Assembly: GCF_900007165.1 (NCBI RefSeq)
Contig: NZ_CYGY02000065.1
Location: 18,286 to 82,285, forward strand
Direction of reading: 5' to 3'
Origin: Paraburkholderia piptadeniae
GTDB taxonomy: Bacteria > Pseudomonadota > Gammaproteobacteria > Burkholderiales > Burkholderiaceae
Length of the DNA: 64,000 nt
Shown: positions 34,524 to 42,825 of the stretch, one piece after another
Numbering within the stretch: the first letter of the stretch is position 1
Layout: each line of letters opens with the position of its first letter
The notes under the pieces: generated by a model
Database searches by the model: none
Told to the model about the DNA's origin: nothing
Seen by the model: the letters and a program-made list of their open reading frames with translations, nothing else
Position numbers and translations under genes: made by a program

Positions 34524-35627
34524 CTACTTCCACGGATCAACACAGACGTGGATAGCGCCTTCGACGCCACGCCCCGCCGTCGCGAGGATCGCTTCGTGCG
34601 TCTGTGCGAGTCCGAACGTGTGCGAGCACACATCGTCGATCGGATAGCGGCCCGAACCGATATAGCGCAGTGCCAGTTCGACAGCAGCGTAGCTACGGCC
34701 ACGCGGTGCACGCACCGTCAGATAGCGCTTCTTGATCTCGCCGATGGGGACGTGCTGTTCCAGGCCGTTCAAGCTCAGGTAGGCGCCCTTCGCTGCCAGC
34801 GCGATCGCCTGCTTGACGATTTCGCCTTTGGGATCGCCCGTCGTATCGACAACGACGTCCACGCCACGACCCTTCGTAATGCGCATCACTTCGGCTTCGA
34901 GGTCTTGCGTCTCGACATTGATCGCGTAGTCGGCGCCCAGGCGCAGCGACAGATCGAGACGCGTCTGATCACGTGTCATACCCGCGAGAATCACCGTGTA
35001 CGAGCCTGCGGCCTTTGCCGCCAGCACGCAGCCCAAACCCTGCTGACCAGGACCGAAGACGAGCACGACCTTGCCGGGGCCTGCGCCACCGTCGAGACAC
35101 GCCCACTGCACGCCGTTGCCGAACGGCACGGCCAGCGTCGCGTGGGTGGCCGGCATGTCTTGGGGAATCTTGTGCATCACCGTGTTGAGCGGCATGTGCA
35201 TGTACTGCGCGTAACCGCCCCACAGATGCGGCGGCTTGTTGGCGGTGGACATACCGAAACGATCGGTATTCAGGCGATTCTTCACGTTGAAGAAGTCGAC
35301 TTCCATGCACAGGCGGAAATCGCCCTTCATACACCATTCGCAATTCCAGCAAGGCAGGTACTCGTGGAGGGCTACGCGGTCACCGGCTTTGACACCCCAC
35401 CGTTTGGCCGCGATCTCGCCAACTTCTTCAATCGTGCCGACGTTCTCGTGGCCCATGATCACAGGAACGTGACCTGCCTTACGATACAACTCGGGATCAC
35501 TGCCACCGACGCCGCTGGCTTCGATGCGCAGAATGCCGGTCTCGGGGCGCACTTCCGGATAGTCGAATTCACGCAATTCGGTGGTCTCGACATCCGTCTT
35601 GACTGCGGCCAATACCTTTTTCGTCAT
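34524..35627 (-). CDS. Medium-chain dehydrogenase (zinc-ADH fold) lacking the catalytic zinc cysteine
   Basis: A 367-residue MDR protein. His60/Glu61 (GHENVG) and the four structural-zinc cysteines 93, 96, 99 and 107 (CWNCEWC, then C) are present. The first catalytic-zinc ligand, normally Cys in G-x-C-G-(S/T)-D, is Gly41 (GVGGSD). The Rossmann motif is GPGQQGLG. It ends with an AdoMet-independent, NAD(H)-type C-terminus. Without Cys41 the zinc may be bound differently or absent, so it may not be a normal alcohol dehydrogenase. AGGAG precedes the ATG. It lies between two amidohydrolase genes in the same operon. Confidence 0.82.
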   Translation of the reverse strand: MTKKVLAAVKTDVETTELREFDYPEVRPETGILRIEASGVGGSDPELYRKAGHVPVIMGHENVGTIEEVGEIAAKRWGVKAGDRVALHEYLPCWNCEWCMKGDFRLCMEVDFFNVKNRLNTDRFGMSTANKPPHLWGGYAQYMHMPLNTVMHKIPQDMPATHATLAVPFGNGVQWACLDGGAGPGKVVLVFGPGQQGLGCVLAAKAAGSYTVILAGMTRDQTRLDLSLRLGADYAINVETQDLEAEVMRITKGRGVDVVVDTTGDPKGEIVKQAIALAAKGAYLSLNGLEQHVPIGEIKKRYLTVRAPRGRSYAAVELALRYIGSGRYPIDDVCSHTFGLAQTHEAILATAGRGVEGAIHVCVDPWK

Positions 35628-35653
35628 GTCTGTCTCCTACTAGTTTTTCAATC

Positions 35654-36448
35654 TCAGGCCTTCGAAAATACGCGCAGGGCGTTGCCGCCAAAGATCGCGT
35701 TGAGATCGTCATTCGTCAGTCCATCGAGCGCCTTACGCGTGAGCTTCAACGCCAGACCATATCCCTCGCGTGAACTCACGACGGGAAAGTCAGAGCCCCA
35801 CATCAACCGATCAGCGCCAAACGCGGCAACTGCTTCGTGTAGGAGCGTAGGATGGGCATCACCAAACGGTCGGCCCTGTTGCCATGTTTTCGAATCGCGA
35901 AGCAATAGTTCGCCAAGACCCGGCACTTTCATCATGACATTGGGAAAGGCCGCGAGTTTGAACACCTGGCGGCGCAGGGCGAGCGCTTCATCCGTTAAAG
36001 CCGGCGTGCTGGTGCCGCCAAGATGCTCGAGGACAATCGTCGTACCCGGCAATCTGGTGATCAATTCAATAAAGCCCGGCGCGTTGAATGTTTCGGCAGA
36101 TCCAACGCAGCTCACTGGCAATCCCGAGGCCTGAACACTGCGCCAGGTCTCGGGAAGGCGACCATCGTCAAGACATGCCGATGGTCTCAATCGAATACCG
36201 CTGGCACCAGCGCGTGCCAGCGATTCGATCGTCTTCGCGACGTCAGGGTCCTCAACGTCGACCCAAGCCACGCTCGACAGACGGCCGGGAAATCGTTCAA
36301 TGCATTCCTGCTGATACTGGTTATCCGTCTGTCCAATCATCTGCGTGAGCACGGCATGACCAACACCGTATTCATTCATCTGATCGAGCAGCATCTCGAC
36401 AGGCTCATACCAATGAAGCGATACGTGAGCGTGGCTATCAACGATCAT
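35654..36448 (-). CDS. Amidohydrolase-superfamily protein (COG3618), second copy
   Basis: A 264-residue TIM-barrel hydrolase with MIVDSHAHVSLHW, TTIVLEHLGG and MWGSDFPVV as metal and catalytic motifs. It is only distantly similar to the 281-residue protein two genes downstream, so the two probably act on different intermediates. It starts seven bases after the phthalate-dioxygenase-like Rieske gene, with GAGG before the ATG. Confidence 0.78.
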   Translation of the reverse strand: MIVDSHAHVSLHWYEPVEMLLDQMNEYGVGHAVLTQMIGQTDNQYQQECIERFPGRLSSVAWVDVEDPDVAKTIESLARAGASGIRLRPSACLDDGRLPETWRSVQASGLPVSCVGSAETFNAPGFIELITRLPGTTIVLEHLGGTSTPALTDEALALRRQVFKLAAFPNVMMKVPGLGELLLRDSKTWQQGRPFGDAHPTLLHEAVAAFGADRLMWGSDFPVVSSREGYGLALKLTRKALDGLTNDDLNAIFGGNALRVFSKA

Positions 36449-36455
36449 GCGAACC

Positions 36456-37709
36456 TCAGGCCTTCAGAGCGACGTCAGGGTTGAGGGGCACTTCTTCCTT
36501 CCACGTGCGGTCGTTCGGGAAGATCACCGTCGAAGCGTGAATCTGATTCCACGGAATCGTGTTCGTCAGCACGCTCGGCAGTTCGCCGCTTTCTGCGTAC
36601 GTGCGCGCCGATCGAATCATCTGGCGACGCCATGCCACGACCGCGACGTCCGACGTGCCGAGGTGTTCCTTTGTGCGGTCGAGTATGCGGCCCTGCGTTT
36701 CGCTGACTGCGTGGTCTTGCGTCAGGATGCCCTTGATGCCCGACATCGACGACGTCTTCATGGCTTCGCGGTCCTGCTTGTACCAGTTGTCGATGTTGAG
36801 TTCCTTGCGGAAGTTCTCATCGACCCAGTGGCCGCCTTCCTGAATGCGATATTCGATATCGACCGGCTGCGTTTCGTCGAAGAACCACTGGATGTGCCAC
36901 GTCGATTCGTCATCGCGCGGAACGAACGCATTGGCCATGCGGCGGTTCTTGCGTACACCGAAGCCATCGGGCGGGATCAGCGTGAAGAACGGCAGAATCA
37001 CTTCCGTGACGCGGGCGTGCAACTTGCCTTCTTCACGGAAATTACGGACGCCGGCATAGCGCAGGCCGTACAGCGTGTATTCGACTTCGATCTTCGGACG
37101 CAGATCGCGCTCGTGCTCGTACTTCGCCGGCGCCGACCACGGCTGCTCGCGGTGAAGGACACCCGCGTGTGCCGAGTCGATCGTGCCTTCGACTGCTTGA
37201 GCGTAGTTACAGTCTTCGAGAACCTTGAACGCTGCAACCTTTTCTGCCGGGTACGACAGGAAATCGAAGTCGGGGAACTGCGGAACCTTCGCCGGGTCGC
37301 CCATGTACGTCCAGATCACCCCAGCGACTTCACGCACCGGGTAGGCGATCGCCTTGATACGCGTGCACAGCTTCGAATCTTCCGGCTCGGTCGGGGTGTC
37401 CATGCACTGGCCATCGACGGCGAACTTCCAGCCGTGGTACAGGCAACGCAGACCGCCTTCCGAGTTGTCGCCCAGCGCGAGCGATGCACGACGGTGCGGG
37501 CACTGTTCTTCGAGCAGGCCGACCTTGCCGTCGCTATCGCGGAATGCCACGAGATCTTCACCCAGCAGACGTACGCGCACCGGCGCACCACCCGGCTCCT
37601 GGATTTCCGATGCGAGCAGCGCCGGAATCCAGAATTGACGAATCATGTCGCCGTTCGGGGTGCCTTTTCCTACTTGAGTCAGAACGTCGTTGTCTTCGCG
37701 GGAAAGCAT
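36456..37709 (-). CDS. Rieske non-heme iron oxygenase, phthalate 4,5-dioxygenase (OphA2/Pht3)-like
   Basis: A 417-residue oxygenase component. Rieske ligands are Cys70/His72 (CPHRRASL) and Cys89/His92 (CLYHGWKF). The mononuclear iron site has His181 and His186 in DSAHAGVLH, preceded by EDCNYAQAVEG. This subgroup dihydroxylates or demethylates aromatic acids and uses a one-component FMN/[2Fe-2S] reductase, matching the reductase at 40767. AGGAG precedes ATG 37709. It is a different subfamily from the VanA-like oxygenase, so two distinct oxygenations are expected. Confidence 0.88.
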   Translation of the reverse strand: MLSREDNDVLTQVGKGTPNGDMIRQFWIPALLASEIQEPGGAPVRVRLLGEDLVAFRDSDGKVGLLEEQCPHRRASLALGDNSEGGLRCLYHGWKFAVDGQCMDTPTEPEDSKLCTRIKAIAYPVREVAGVIWTYMGDPAKVPQFPDFDFLSYPAEKVAAFKVLEDCNYAQAVEGTIDSAHAGVLHREQPWSAPAKYEHERDLRPKIEVEYTLYGLRYAGVRNFREEGKLHARVTEVILPFFTLIPPDGFGVRKNRRMANAFVPRDDESTWHIQWFFDETQPVDIEYRIQEGGHWVDENFRKELNIDNWYKQDREAMKTSSMSGIKGILTQDHAVSETQGRILDRTKEHLGTSDVAVVAWRRQMIRSARTYAESGELPSVLTNTIPWNQIHASTVIFPNDRTWKEEVPLNPDVALKA

Positions 37710-37768
37710 GTTTGCTCCTAGTCTCTTATATGTGAATTTGCGTGGGAGACCGAAATCCCCCGCAGGTC

Positions 37769-38074
37769 TTAAACGAGTGCGACGGCTTTTAGCAGTCGTT
37801 CGCGAGCGTCTACGGTGTTACTTTCGTTGCCAATTAAATCGTGCGCTTCGATGATCAGTTCGCGCAGTGCCACGAGGTTCTGCCCTTTGGCCGGGTTCGC
37901 GGCATTCCGTGCAGCCCCAGCGATATCGTTGTCGAGCAGGCGCCAGACTTCGTCCAGTTCGGACTCGCGATAAATCATCTGTTCGAACGTGCGCGAGTTC
38001 TCCACGCGTTCGATAATCTGACGTAGCGTTTCCGGCAAGTAGTCCTCGATTGAATGAAGATCATCCACGTTCAT
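37769..38074 (-). CDS. Hypothetical 101-aa protein within the oxygenase operon
   Basis: A 101-residue acidic, all-helical-looking protein (LHSIEDYLPETLRQIIERVE; DEVWRLLDNDIAGAARNAAN; ARERLLKAVALV) with a good AGGAG. It lies nine bases downstream of the flavin monooxygenase gene and 59 bases before the Rieske gene. No family recognised. Size and position would suit an accessory or coupling protein of one of the oxygenases; this is inference. Confidence 0.6.
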   Translation of the reverse strand: MNVDDLHSIEDYLPETLRQIIERVENSRTFEQMIYRESELDEVWRLLDNDIAGAARNAANPAKGQNLVALRELIIEAHDLIGNESNTVDARERLLKAVALV

Positions 38075-38083
38075 TGGTAACTC

Positions 38084-39268
38084 CTATTTCTTAGGACCGG
38101 GACCGAAGTTCGATGGCGGCAAATCGAGTGCCTGACGCCCATAACTCGTTAGTGCGCTGTCCCACGTGAATGCGAAGTGCTGCGCAGCCGAATTGACGTC
38201 GCGCCAGATTCGCTGAAGGTCCGACGCACTATAGATGCTGGTTCCGCCCGCGGCTTCGAACAAACTGTTGGCTGCACGACGGGCCGTTTGCGCCGAATAT
38301 GCCCAATCGCGGGAGATACGCGACCATTCGAGCGGCGTCAACGACTGGGCGCTTTCTGCTGTGTCAATGCGACGTGTGTCTTCGAGAATCAACGCATATG
38401 CTGCGTCGAGATCAGCCGTCGCGTGCGCGAGACGTTCGATCGTTGCCGATTGCTCTGCCATTTGGTCGGCCGGCATTGCCTTCAGACGTGGCGCCAGACC
38501 TTCGATGAACGATTTGATTGCTGCGCGTGCCATGCCTAGTGGCGCACCGATCAGCGAGAACGGCGTGACGTTATGGAACGGCATGCGGTAAATCGGAGCG
38601 CGCATAGCATCGGCGCCTTCGACGTTGCCCGTCATCATTTCCTTGACCGACACCGAACGGTGTGCCGGGATGAACGCTTCGGCGACCTTGATCGTGCGGC
38701 TACCGGTGCCGCGCAGGCCTGCGGTGTGCCAGTCATCGACGATTTCGATATCCGAACGCGGGATCACGAAGAAACGCGGTTCGGGCGGACCGTCTTCGCG
38801 CTGCACCGCGTTGCCGACGATGACCCACTCCACGTGATCGATACCGGAGCAGAAACGCCCTTCGCCGTTCACGAGTTTGTAACCCCCGTCGACTTCGGTA
38901 ATAGTGCCGCCGAGACGGAACACCGTGGCCGTCAGAGCGTGGCCTTTGCCCAGCACATCTTGCTGTGCTTTCAACGGAAACAGGTTCAGCATCCAGCTGT
39001 GACCGGCGAGCACGCCGAACACCCAACCGGTCGAACCGCAAGCCGACGCGATTTCTGCCGTGACTTCGACGAGCGTCATGAAGCCCAACTCTGAACCACC
39101 AAACGACTTCGGCGTGATGATATTGAAAAGACCCGACTCACGTAGTGCGTCGATGGTTTCTTTCGGCACCACGCGATCGCTTTCCGTCTGTTTGACGCGT
39201 GACCGAATCACGTCGTGCAACCTGCGGGCGATAGCGAGGGCGTCCTCGTGACTAGCAATACGGCTCAA
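38084..39268 (-). CDS. Group D flavin-dependent monooxygenase (acyl-CoA dehydrogenase fold; HsaA/DszC-like)
   Basis: A 394-residue ACAD-fold protein. Visible are SGLFNIITPKSFGGSE, the flavin region GEGRFCSGIDHVEWVIVG, and the C-terminal DLQRIWRDVNSAAQHFAF with the His and the Ser/Arg that bind substrate and flavin in HsaA/HpaH-type hydroxylases. No acyl-CoA base glutamate is evident. Such enzymes use reduced flavin from a separate reductase to hydroxylate phenols; the matching reductase is at 45956-46501. TTG start at 39268 with AGGAGAAC. Expected to introduce a hydroxyl that prepares the ring for extradiol cleavage. Confidence 0.85.
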   Translation of the reverse strand: MSRIASHEDALAIARRLHDVIRSRVKQTESDRVVPKETIDALRESGLFNIITPKSFGGSELGFMTLVEVTAEIASACGSTGWVFGVLAGHSWMLNLFPLKAQQDVLGKGHALTATVFRLGGTITEVDGGYKLVNGEGRFCSGIDHVEWVIVGNAVQREDGPPEPRFFVIPRSDIEIVDDWHTAGLRGTGSRTIKVAEAFIPAHRSVSVKEMMTGNVEGADAMRAPIYRMPFHNVTPFSLIGAPLGMARAAIKSFIEGLAPRLKAMPADQMAEQSATIERLAHATADLDAAYALILEDTRRIDTAESAQSLTPLEWSRISRDWAYSAQTARRAANSLFEAAGGTSIYSASDLQRIWRDVNSAAQHFAFTWDSALTSYGRQALDLPPSNFGPGPKK

Positions 39269-39288
39269 GGCGTTCTCCTGTTAGGGCT

Positions 39289-39319
39289 TGCTGCGCCGGG
39301 CTCCTGAGCCCGGCGCGCA
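39289..39319. repeat. Intercistronic hairpin (GCGCCGGGCT / AGCCCGGCGC)
   Basis: A perfect 10-base stem with a 4-base loop in the 82-base gap between the BNR-protein and monooxygenase genes. No T run follows on the transcribed strand. It may partly terminate or stabilise the mRNA. Confidence 0.55.
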
Positions 39320-39350
39320 GAATAGTTTTTGTTCGGCTTCTGTGGCCGGG

Positions 39351-40493
39351 TCAGTGTTCGTTGCGGCCGTAACGACCTTCGACGTTCATGCGTTCCTTGG
39401 CATCGAGGAACCAGCGATAGTGACCACCCTTCGAGATCGGCGGCACGTCGTCCGAGATGACGTACCAGCTTTCGCCGTCGTTCTCCGTCGCGTAAATCTC
39501 GCCCGTCGCGGTACCGGCGATGAGCATGATCTTGTCGCCCCAGTGATACAGACCCATGCCCTCGATGTTGCCGATGATTTCCTCGGGCAGACCATTACGC
39601 ATATGGTCCCAGGTGACGCCACCATCGGTGCTCTTGAGAACCGTGGCATCCGCGGACTTCCGTGCACCCCAGTCACGCGGTGCATTGCCCGGGCCACCGA
39701 GATACAGCACGTTTTCGTTGCGGGGATCGATGAACATCGCGTCGGGATAACCGATAAGGTCTTGACGCGTCATCAGGTGAACCCACGTTTCGCCTGCGTC
39801 TGCGCTGTAGTGCAGGCCTTCGCCGCCGCACATGAACATTTGCGCGGGACTCGACGGACGAATCAGCACGCGGTGGTTGTCGTGGTAGAACTTGTCGTTT
39901 TCCGATTCGTAGCTACGCGGCTCGGTCCACGTCTTGCCGTCATCGACCGTCTTGAGCAGCGCGCCCTGTTCGATACAGATATAGAGCGTTTCCGGTTCGG
40001 CCGGATGGAACGAGATGTTCTTCACGTGCGCGACGTGCGGGGGCGGCGGGAACGTCCACTTGTCCTGGTCCGGCACCGTCATCATCTCGGCAATTTCGAC
40101 CCACGTGGCACCCAGATCGTCGCTGCGATAAAGCGCGGACGGCTCCGTGCCCAGGAACAGAACGGTACGGCCATCGCGCTCCTGCTGCGCCATCGTGTAG
40201 ATATGCGCGCTGTTGAGGCCGTTGTTAGCAGGTTCCCACGTCTGCCCGAGGTCCTTGCTGACCGACAGACTGCCTTGGCCGTGTGCGCCTGCGAACAGCA
40301 GACCGGCTTTCTCCACGTAGAGCAAGGCGCTCACGTGCCGGTCTTCGAGCGCCTTGCGCGTGAGATTCCACGGCGCATTGGCGTCAGCACGCTCGAACAC
40401 GAGCATGCCGCGGATAGTGGCGACCAACAGCGTCGTTGCCGCACCCTCACCGTACGTGACGGTTCCACCGTTGGTGGTCAGAACTGCGATCAC
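39351..40493 (-). CDS. BNR/YCF48-type beta-propeller protein, first gene of the leftward operon
   Basis: A 380-residue protein built of repeated BNR (Asp-box) units: SVSKDLGQTWE, YRSDDLGATWVE, KTVDDGKTWTE, HYSADAGETWVH, KSTDGGVTWDH and ATENDGESWYV. There is no signal peptide, so it should be cytoplasmic, unlike secreted sialidases. Function is unknown. BNR propellers can be hydrolases, photosystem assembly factors (YCF48) or scaffolds. GTG start at 40493 with GGGAGGAGAA. Its leading place suggests it belongs to the pathway, perhaps as a lactonase-like or assembly protein (inference). Confidence 0.78.
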   Translation of the reverse strand: MIAVLTTNGGTVTYGEGAATTLLVATIRGMLVFERADANAPWNLTRKALEDRHVSALLYVEKAGLLFAGAHGQGSLSVSKDLGQTWEPANNGLNSAHIYTMAQQERDGRTVLFLGTEPSALYRSDDLGATWVEIAEMMTVPDQDKWTFPPPPHVAHVKNISFHPAEPETLYICIEQGALLKTVDDGKTWTEPRSYESENDKFYHDNHRVLIRPSSPAQMFMCGGEGLHYSADAGETWVHLMTRQDLIGYPDAMFIDPRNENVLYLGGPGNAPRDWGARKSADATVLKSTDGGVTWDHMRNGLPEEIIGNIEGMGLYHWGDKIMLIAGTATGEIYATENDGESWYVISDDVPPISKGGHYRWFLDAKERMNVEGRYGRNEH

Positions 40494-40766
40494 TTCTCCT
40501 CCCTAGGGGAAACACCCCGTTTGATGTCGCCTGTTTTCTTCAGAAACGTAGTCGCTACTGCTTCCGCCAGATCCTGCGCCGAAGAGGCTTTGACTTTTTT
40601 CTGGTCAGGCCAAATAATATGCAAAAAAGAATTACGCGTCAAACGGCCCACGGAACTTTCGGTGCCCGCGATTCTGACGTCAGAAGTTTTTAAACAAGGA
40701 AGCGTGATGTGTAATTCTTGCGCGCCGTTTACGCGGTTCCCCGCGTTCTACGATTTTGGAGGTGAC
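40494..40766. promoter_or_regulatory. Divergent promoter region between the two main operons, with palindrome GGGG-AAACA-CCCC
   Basis: The palindrome is at 40506-40518, directly upstream of the BNR gene's ribosome site and 249 bases from the reductase start. A+T-rich sequence at about 40605-40640 should hold the rightward promoter. The 5-base spacer is longer than at the other sites. Confidence 0.5.
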
Positions 40767-41726
40767 ATGAGTGAACAACTGAATGAAGTGATGACCCTGC
40801 GTTTGACGGCGATTAACTACCTGGCCCGAAACACGCTAGCCTTCACGTTCGAAGACCCTGATGGCAACCTGCTGCCCGGGGCGGAACCGGGCGCTCACGT
40901 TGGAGTCGTTCTGCCTAACGGCTTGACCCGTCAGTACTCGCTATTGGAATACAGCAACAGCCTGACACAGCGCTCTTACGTGGTCGGCGTCAAACTCGAT
41001 CCGCAATCGCGTGGTGGTTCGCGCTATATGCACGAAACGATGCGTGTTGGCGATCTCATTCAGGTCGAAGCACCCCGCAACAATTTCCCGCTCAATGAAG
41101 ATGCTGAGCACACCGTCCTGGTCGCCGGCGGCATCGGGATTACACCTATTCTGTGTATGGCGCGTCGCCTGAAAGAACTCGGACAATCGCCGCGTATCTA
41201 TTACTCGTGCCGTGAACGCGTTGACGTTGCGTTCGCCGACGAATTGAAAACCTTCGAAGGCGCGCTCGTTCACGTCGATGCCGAGGCCGGCACATTCCTC
41301 AACATCGCTGACGTCGTCAAGAAAGAAACGTCTACCGCTCACTTCTACTGCTGCGGCCCCGGCCCGATGCTCGAAGCGTTCGAAGCCGCGTGTGCATCGC
41401 TGCCCCAGGAACAAGTCCACGTCGAATATTTCAGCGCCAGGCAGGAAGCCGCACTCGATGGCAACTTCGTCATCGAATTGCGCAAGAGCGGAAAAACCCT
41501 GACGGTCCCGCAGGGCAAGACGATTCTCAGCGTCGTGCGCGACGCGGGAGTCCCCATTTCCTATTCCTGTGAAGAAGGCGTGTGCGGCGCGTGTGAAGTC
41601 CGCGTTCTCGAAGGCCAGCCCGATCATCGCGATGCCATTCTCTCGGAGCCCGAAAAGGCTGCGAACAACACGATGATCATCTGCTGTTCTGGCTGTAAGG
41701 GCGATCGTCTCGTCCTCGATCTGTAA
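40767..41726 (+). CDS. Phthalate-dioxygenase-reductase-type FMN/[2Fe-2S] oxidoreductase (VanB-like)
   Basis: A 319-residue one-component electron carrier. FMN-binding RQYSLL at about 56, nucleotide-binding GGIGITP, CCGPGPM, and a C-terminal plant-type ferredoxin domain with CEEGVCGACEVRVL and a distant Cys (ICCSGC). It passes electrons from NAD(P)H to Rieske oxygenases such as VanA or phthalate dioxygenase, both represented across the divergent promoter. GGAGGTGAC immediately precedes ATG 40767. The frame is open far upstream, but that part overlaps the BNR gene and is not coding. Confidence 0.9.
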   Translation: MSEQLNEVMTLRLTAINYLARNTLAFTFEDPDGNLLPGAEPGAHVGVVLPNGLTRQYSLLEYSNSLTQRSYVVGVKLDPQSRGGSRYMHETMRVGDLIQVEAPRNNFPLNEDAEHTVLVAGGIGITPILCMARRLKELGQSPRIYYSCRERVDVAFADELKTFEGALVHVDAEAGTFLNIADVVKKETSTAHFYCCGPGPMLEAFEAACASLPQEQVHVEYFSARQEAALDGNFVIELRKSGKTLTVPQGKTILSVVRDAGVPISYSCEEGVCGACEVRVLEGQPDHRDAILSEPEKAANNTMIICCSGCKGDRLVLDL

Positions 41727-41784
41727 GTAGAACACCGGGCGACCACGTCGCCCTCATCTCACGTCAAGTTAAGGAGACAAGTAA

Positions 41785-42798
41785 GTGATTATCGATTGCC
41801 ACGGTCACGTCAGCCCGCCCGCCGAACTTTGGGTCTACAAGGCACACATCCTCTCGCATCGCGGCGAGCACGGTCGCAAGATGCCGGAAGTGACGGACGA
41901 AGAAATCCTGCACTATGCCAACAAGAAGGAAATGGCGCCGGTCGGCCACCTCGACATGCTCGATCGCGTGGGCACGAACGTCCAGCTGCTGTCGCCGCGC
42001 CCGTTCCAGATGATGCACAGCCAGAAGCCGGGCAAACTCGTGCACTGGTTCACCGAAGAAACGAACAACATCATCTCGCGCACGGTCAAGCTGCTGCCGA
42101 AGCGCTTTATCGGCGTCGGCGGCCTGCCGCAAGTTGCGGGTGACCCGATCGAAAACGTGCTGCCGGAACTCGAACGCGGAGTGAAGGAACTGGGCTTCAA
42201 GGGCGTGCTGCTCAACCCGGATCCGTTCGAAAACAGCGGCAGCGAAGCTCCGGGGCTGGGTGACCGCTACTGGTACCCGCTGTACGAAAAGCTGTGCGAA
42301 CTGGACATTCCGGCGCACATCCACGCCACGGGTTCACACTCGGCTCGCTCGCCCTACACAGTTCACTTCATCAACGAAGAAACGATCGCGGTGTTCAACC
42401 TCGTCAATTCGAACGTGTTCAAGGACTTCCCGAAGCTGAAGATCATGATCTCGCACGGCGGCGGCTCGATCCCCTATCAGATCGGTCGCTTCCAGTCGGG
42501 TGCAGCACGCGCCGGCCGCAACTTCCTCGACGGTATGCGTAACCTGTACTACGACACCGTGCTCTACTCGGAAGAGTCGCTGCGTCTCCTGATCAAGACC
42601 GTGGGTGCCGATCGCTGCCTGTTCGGCGCCGAGTGCCCTGGCGTCGGCTCAGCTATCAATCCGGATACGGATCGCACGTTCGACGACATCAAGCCGTACA
42701 TCCAGGGCTTCGACTGGCTGTCGCCGGAAGAGAAAGACAAGATCTTCTTCGGCAACGCCCGCGACTTCTTCAAGCTCGACCTCGCGGATTACGAATAA
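41785..42798 (+). CDS. ligJ: 4-oxalomesaconate hydratase (LigJ)-like amidohydrolase-superfamily enzyme
   Basis: A 337-residue protein with the LigJ zinc and catalytic set: His6 and His8 (DCHGH), His178/His180 (HIHATG), His224 (SHGGG) and Glu283 (GAECPG), plus the LNPDPF and YWYPLYEKL stretches typical of LigJ. LigJ hydrates 4-oxalomesaconate to 4-carboxy-4-hydroxy-2-oxoadipate in the protocatechuate 4,5-cleavage and gallate pathways. The next genes, a LigB-type dioxygenase and RraA/HMG-aldolase-fold proteins, are the steps before and after. AAGGAG precedes GTG 41785. Confidence 0.85.
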   Translation: MIIDCHGHVSPPAELWVYKAHILSHRGEHGRKMPEVTDEEILHYANKKEMAPVGHLDMLDRVGTNVQLLSPRPFQMMHSQKPGKLVHWFTEETNNIISRTVKLLPKRFIGVGGLPQVAGDPIENVLPELERGVKELGFKGVLLNPDPFENSGSEAPGLGDRYWYPLYEKLCELDIPAHIHATGSHSARSPYTVHFINEETIAVFNLVNSNVFKDFPKLKIMISHGGGSIPYQIGRFQSGAARAGRNFLDGMRNLYYDTVLYSEESLRLLIKTVGADRCLFGAECPGVGSAINPDTDRTFDDIKPYIQGFDWLSPEEKDKIFFGNARDFFKLDLADYE

Positions 42799-42825
42799 TC
42801 CCCGGCGCTCACAGGATTCGAAATC

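Noticed and set aside
39288..40766. N-terminal extension of the reductase frame (812 codons in total)
   Set aside because: The extension is antisense to the BNR gene; a strong GGAGGTG and the family start lie at 40767.
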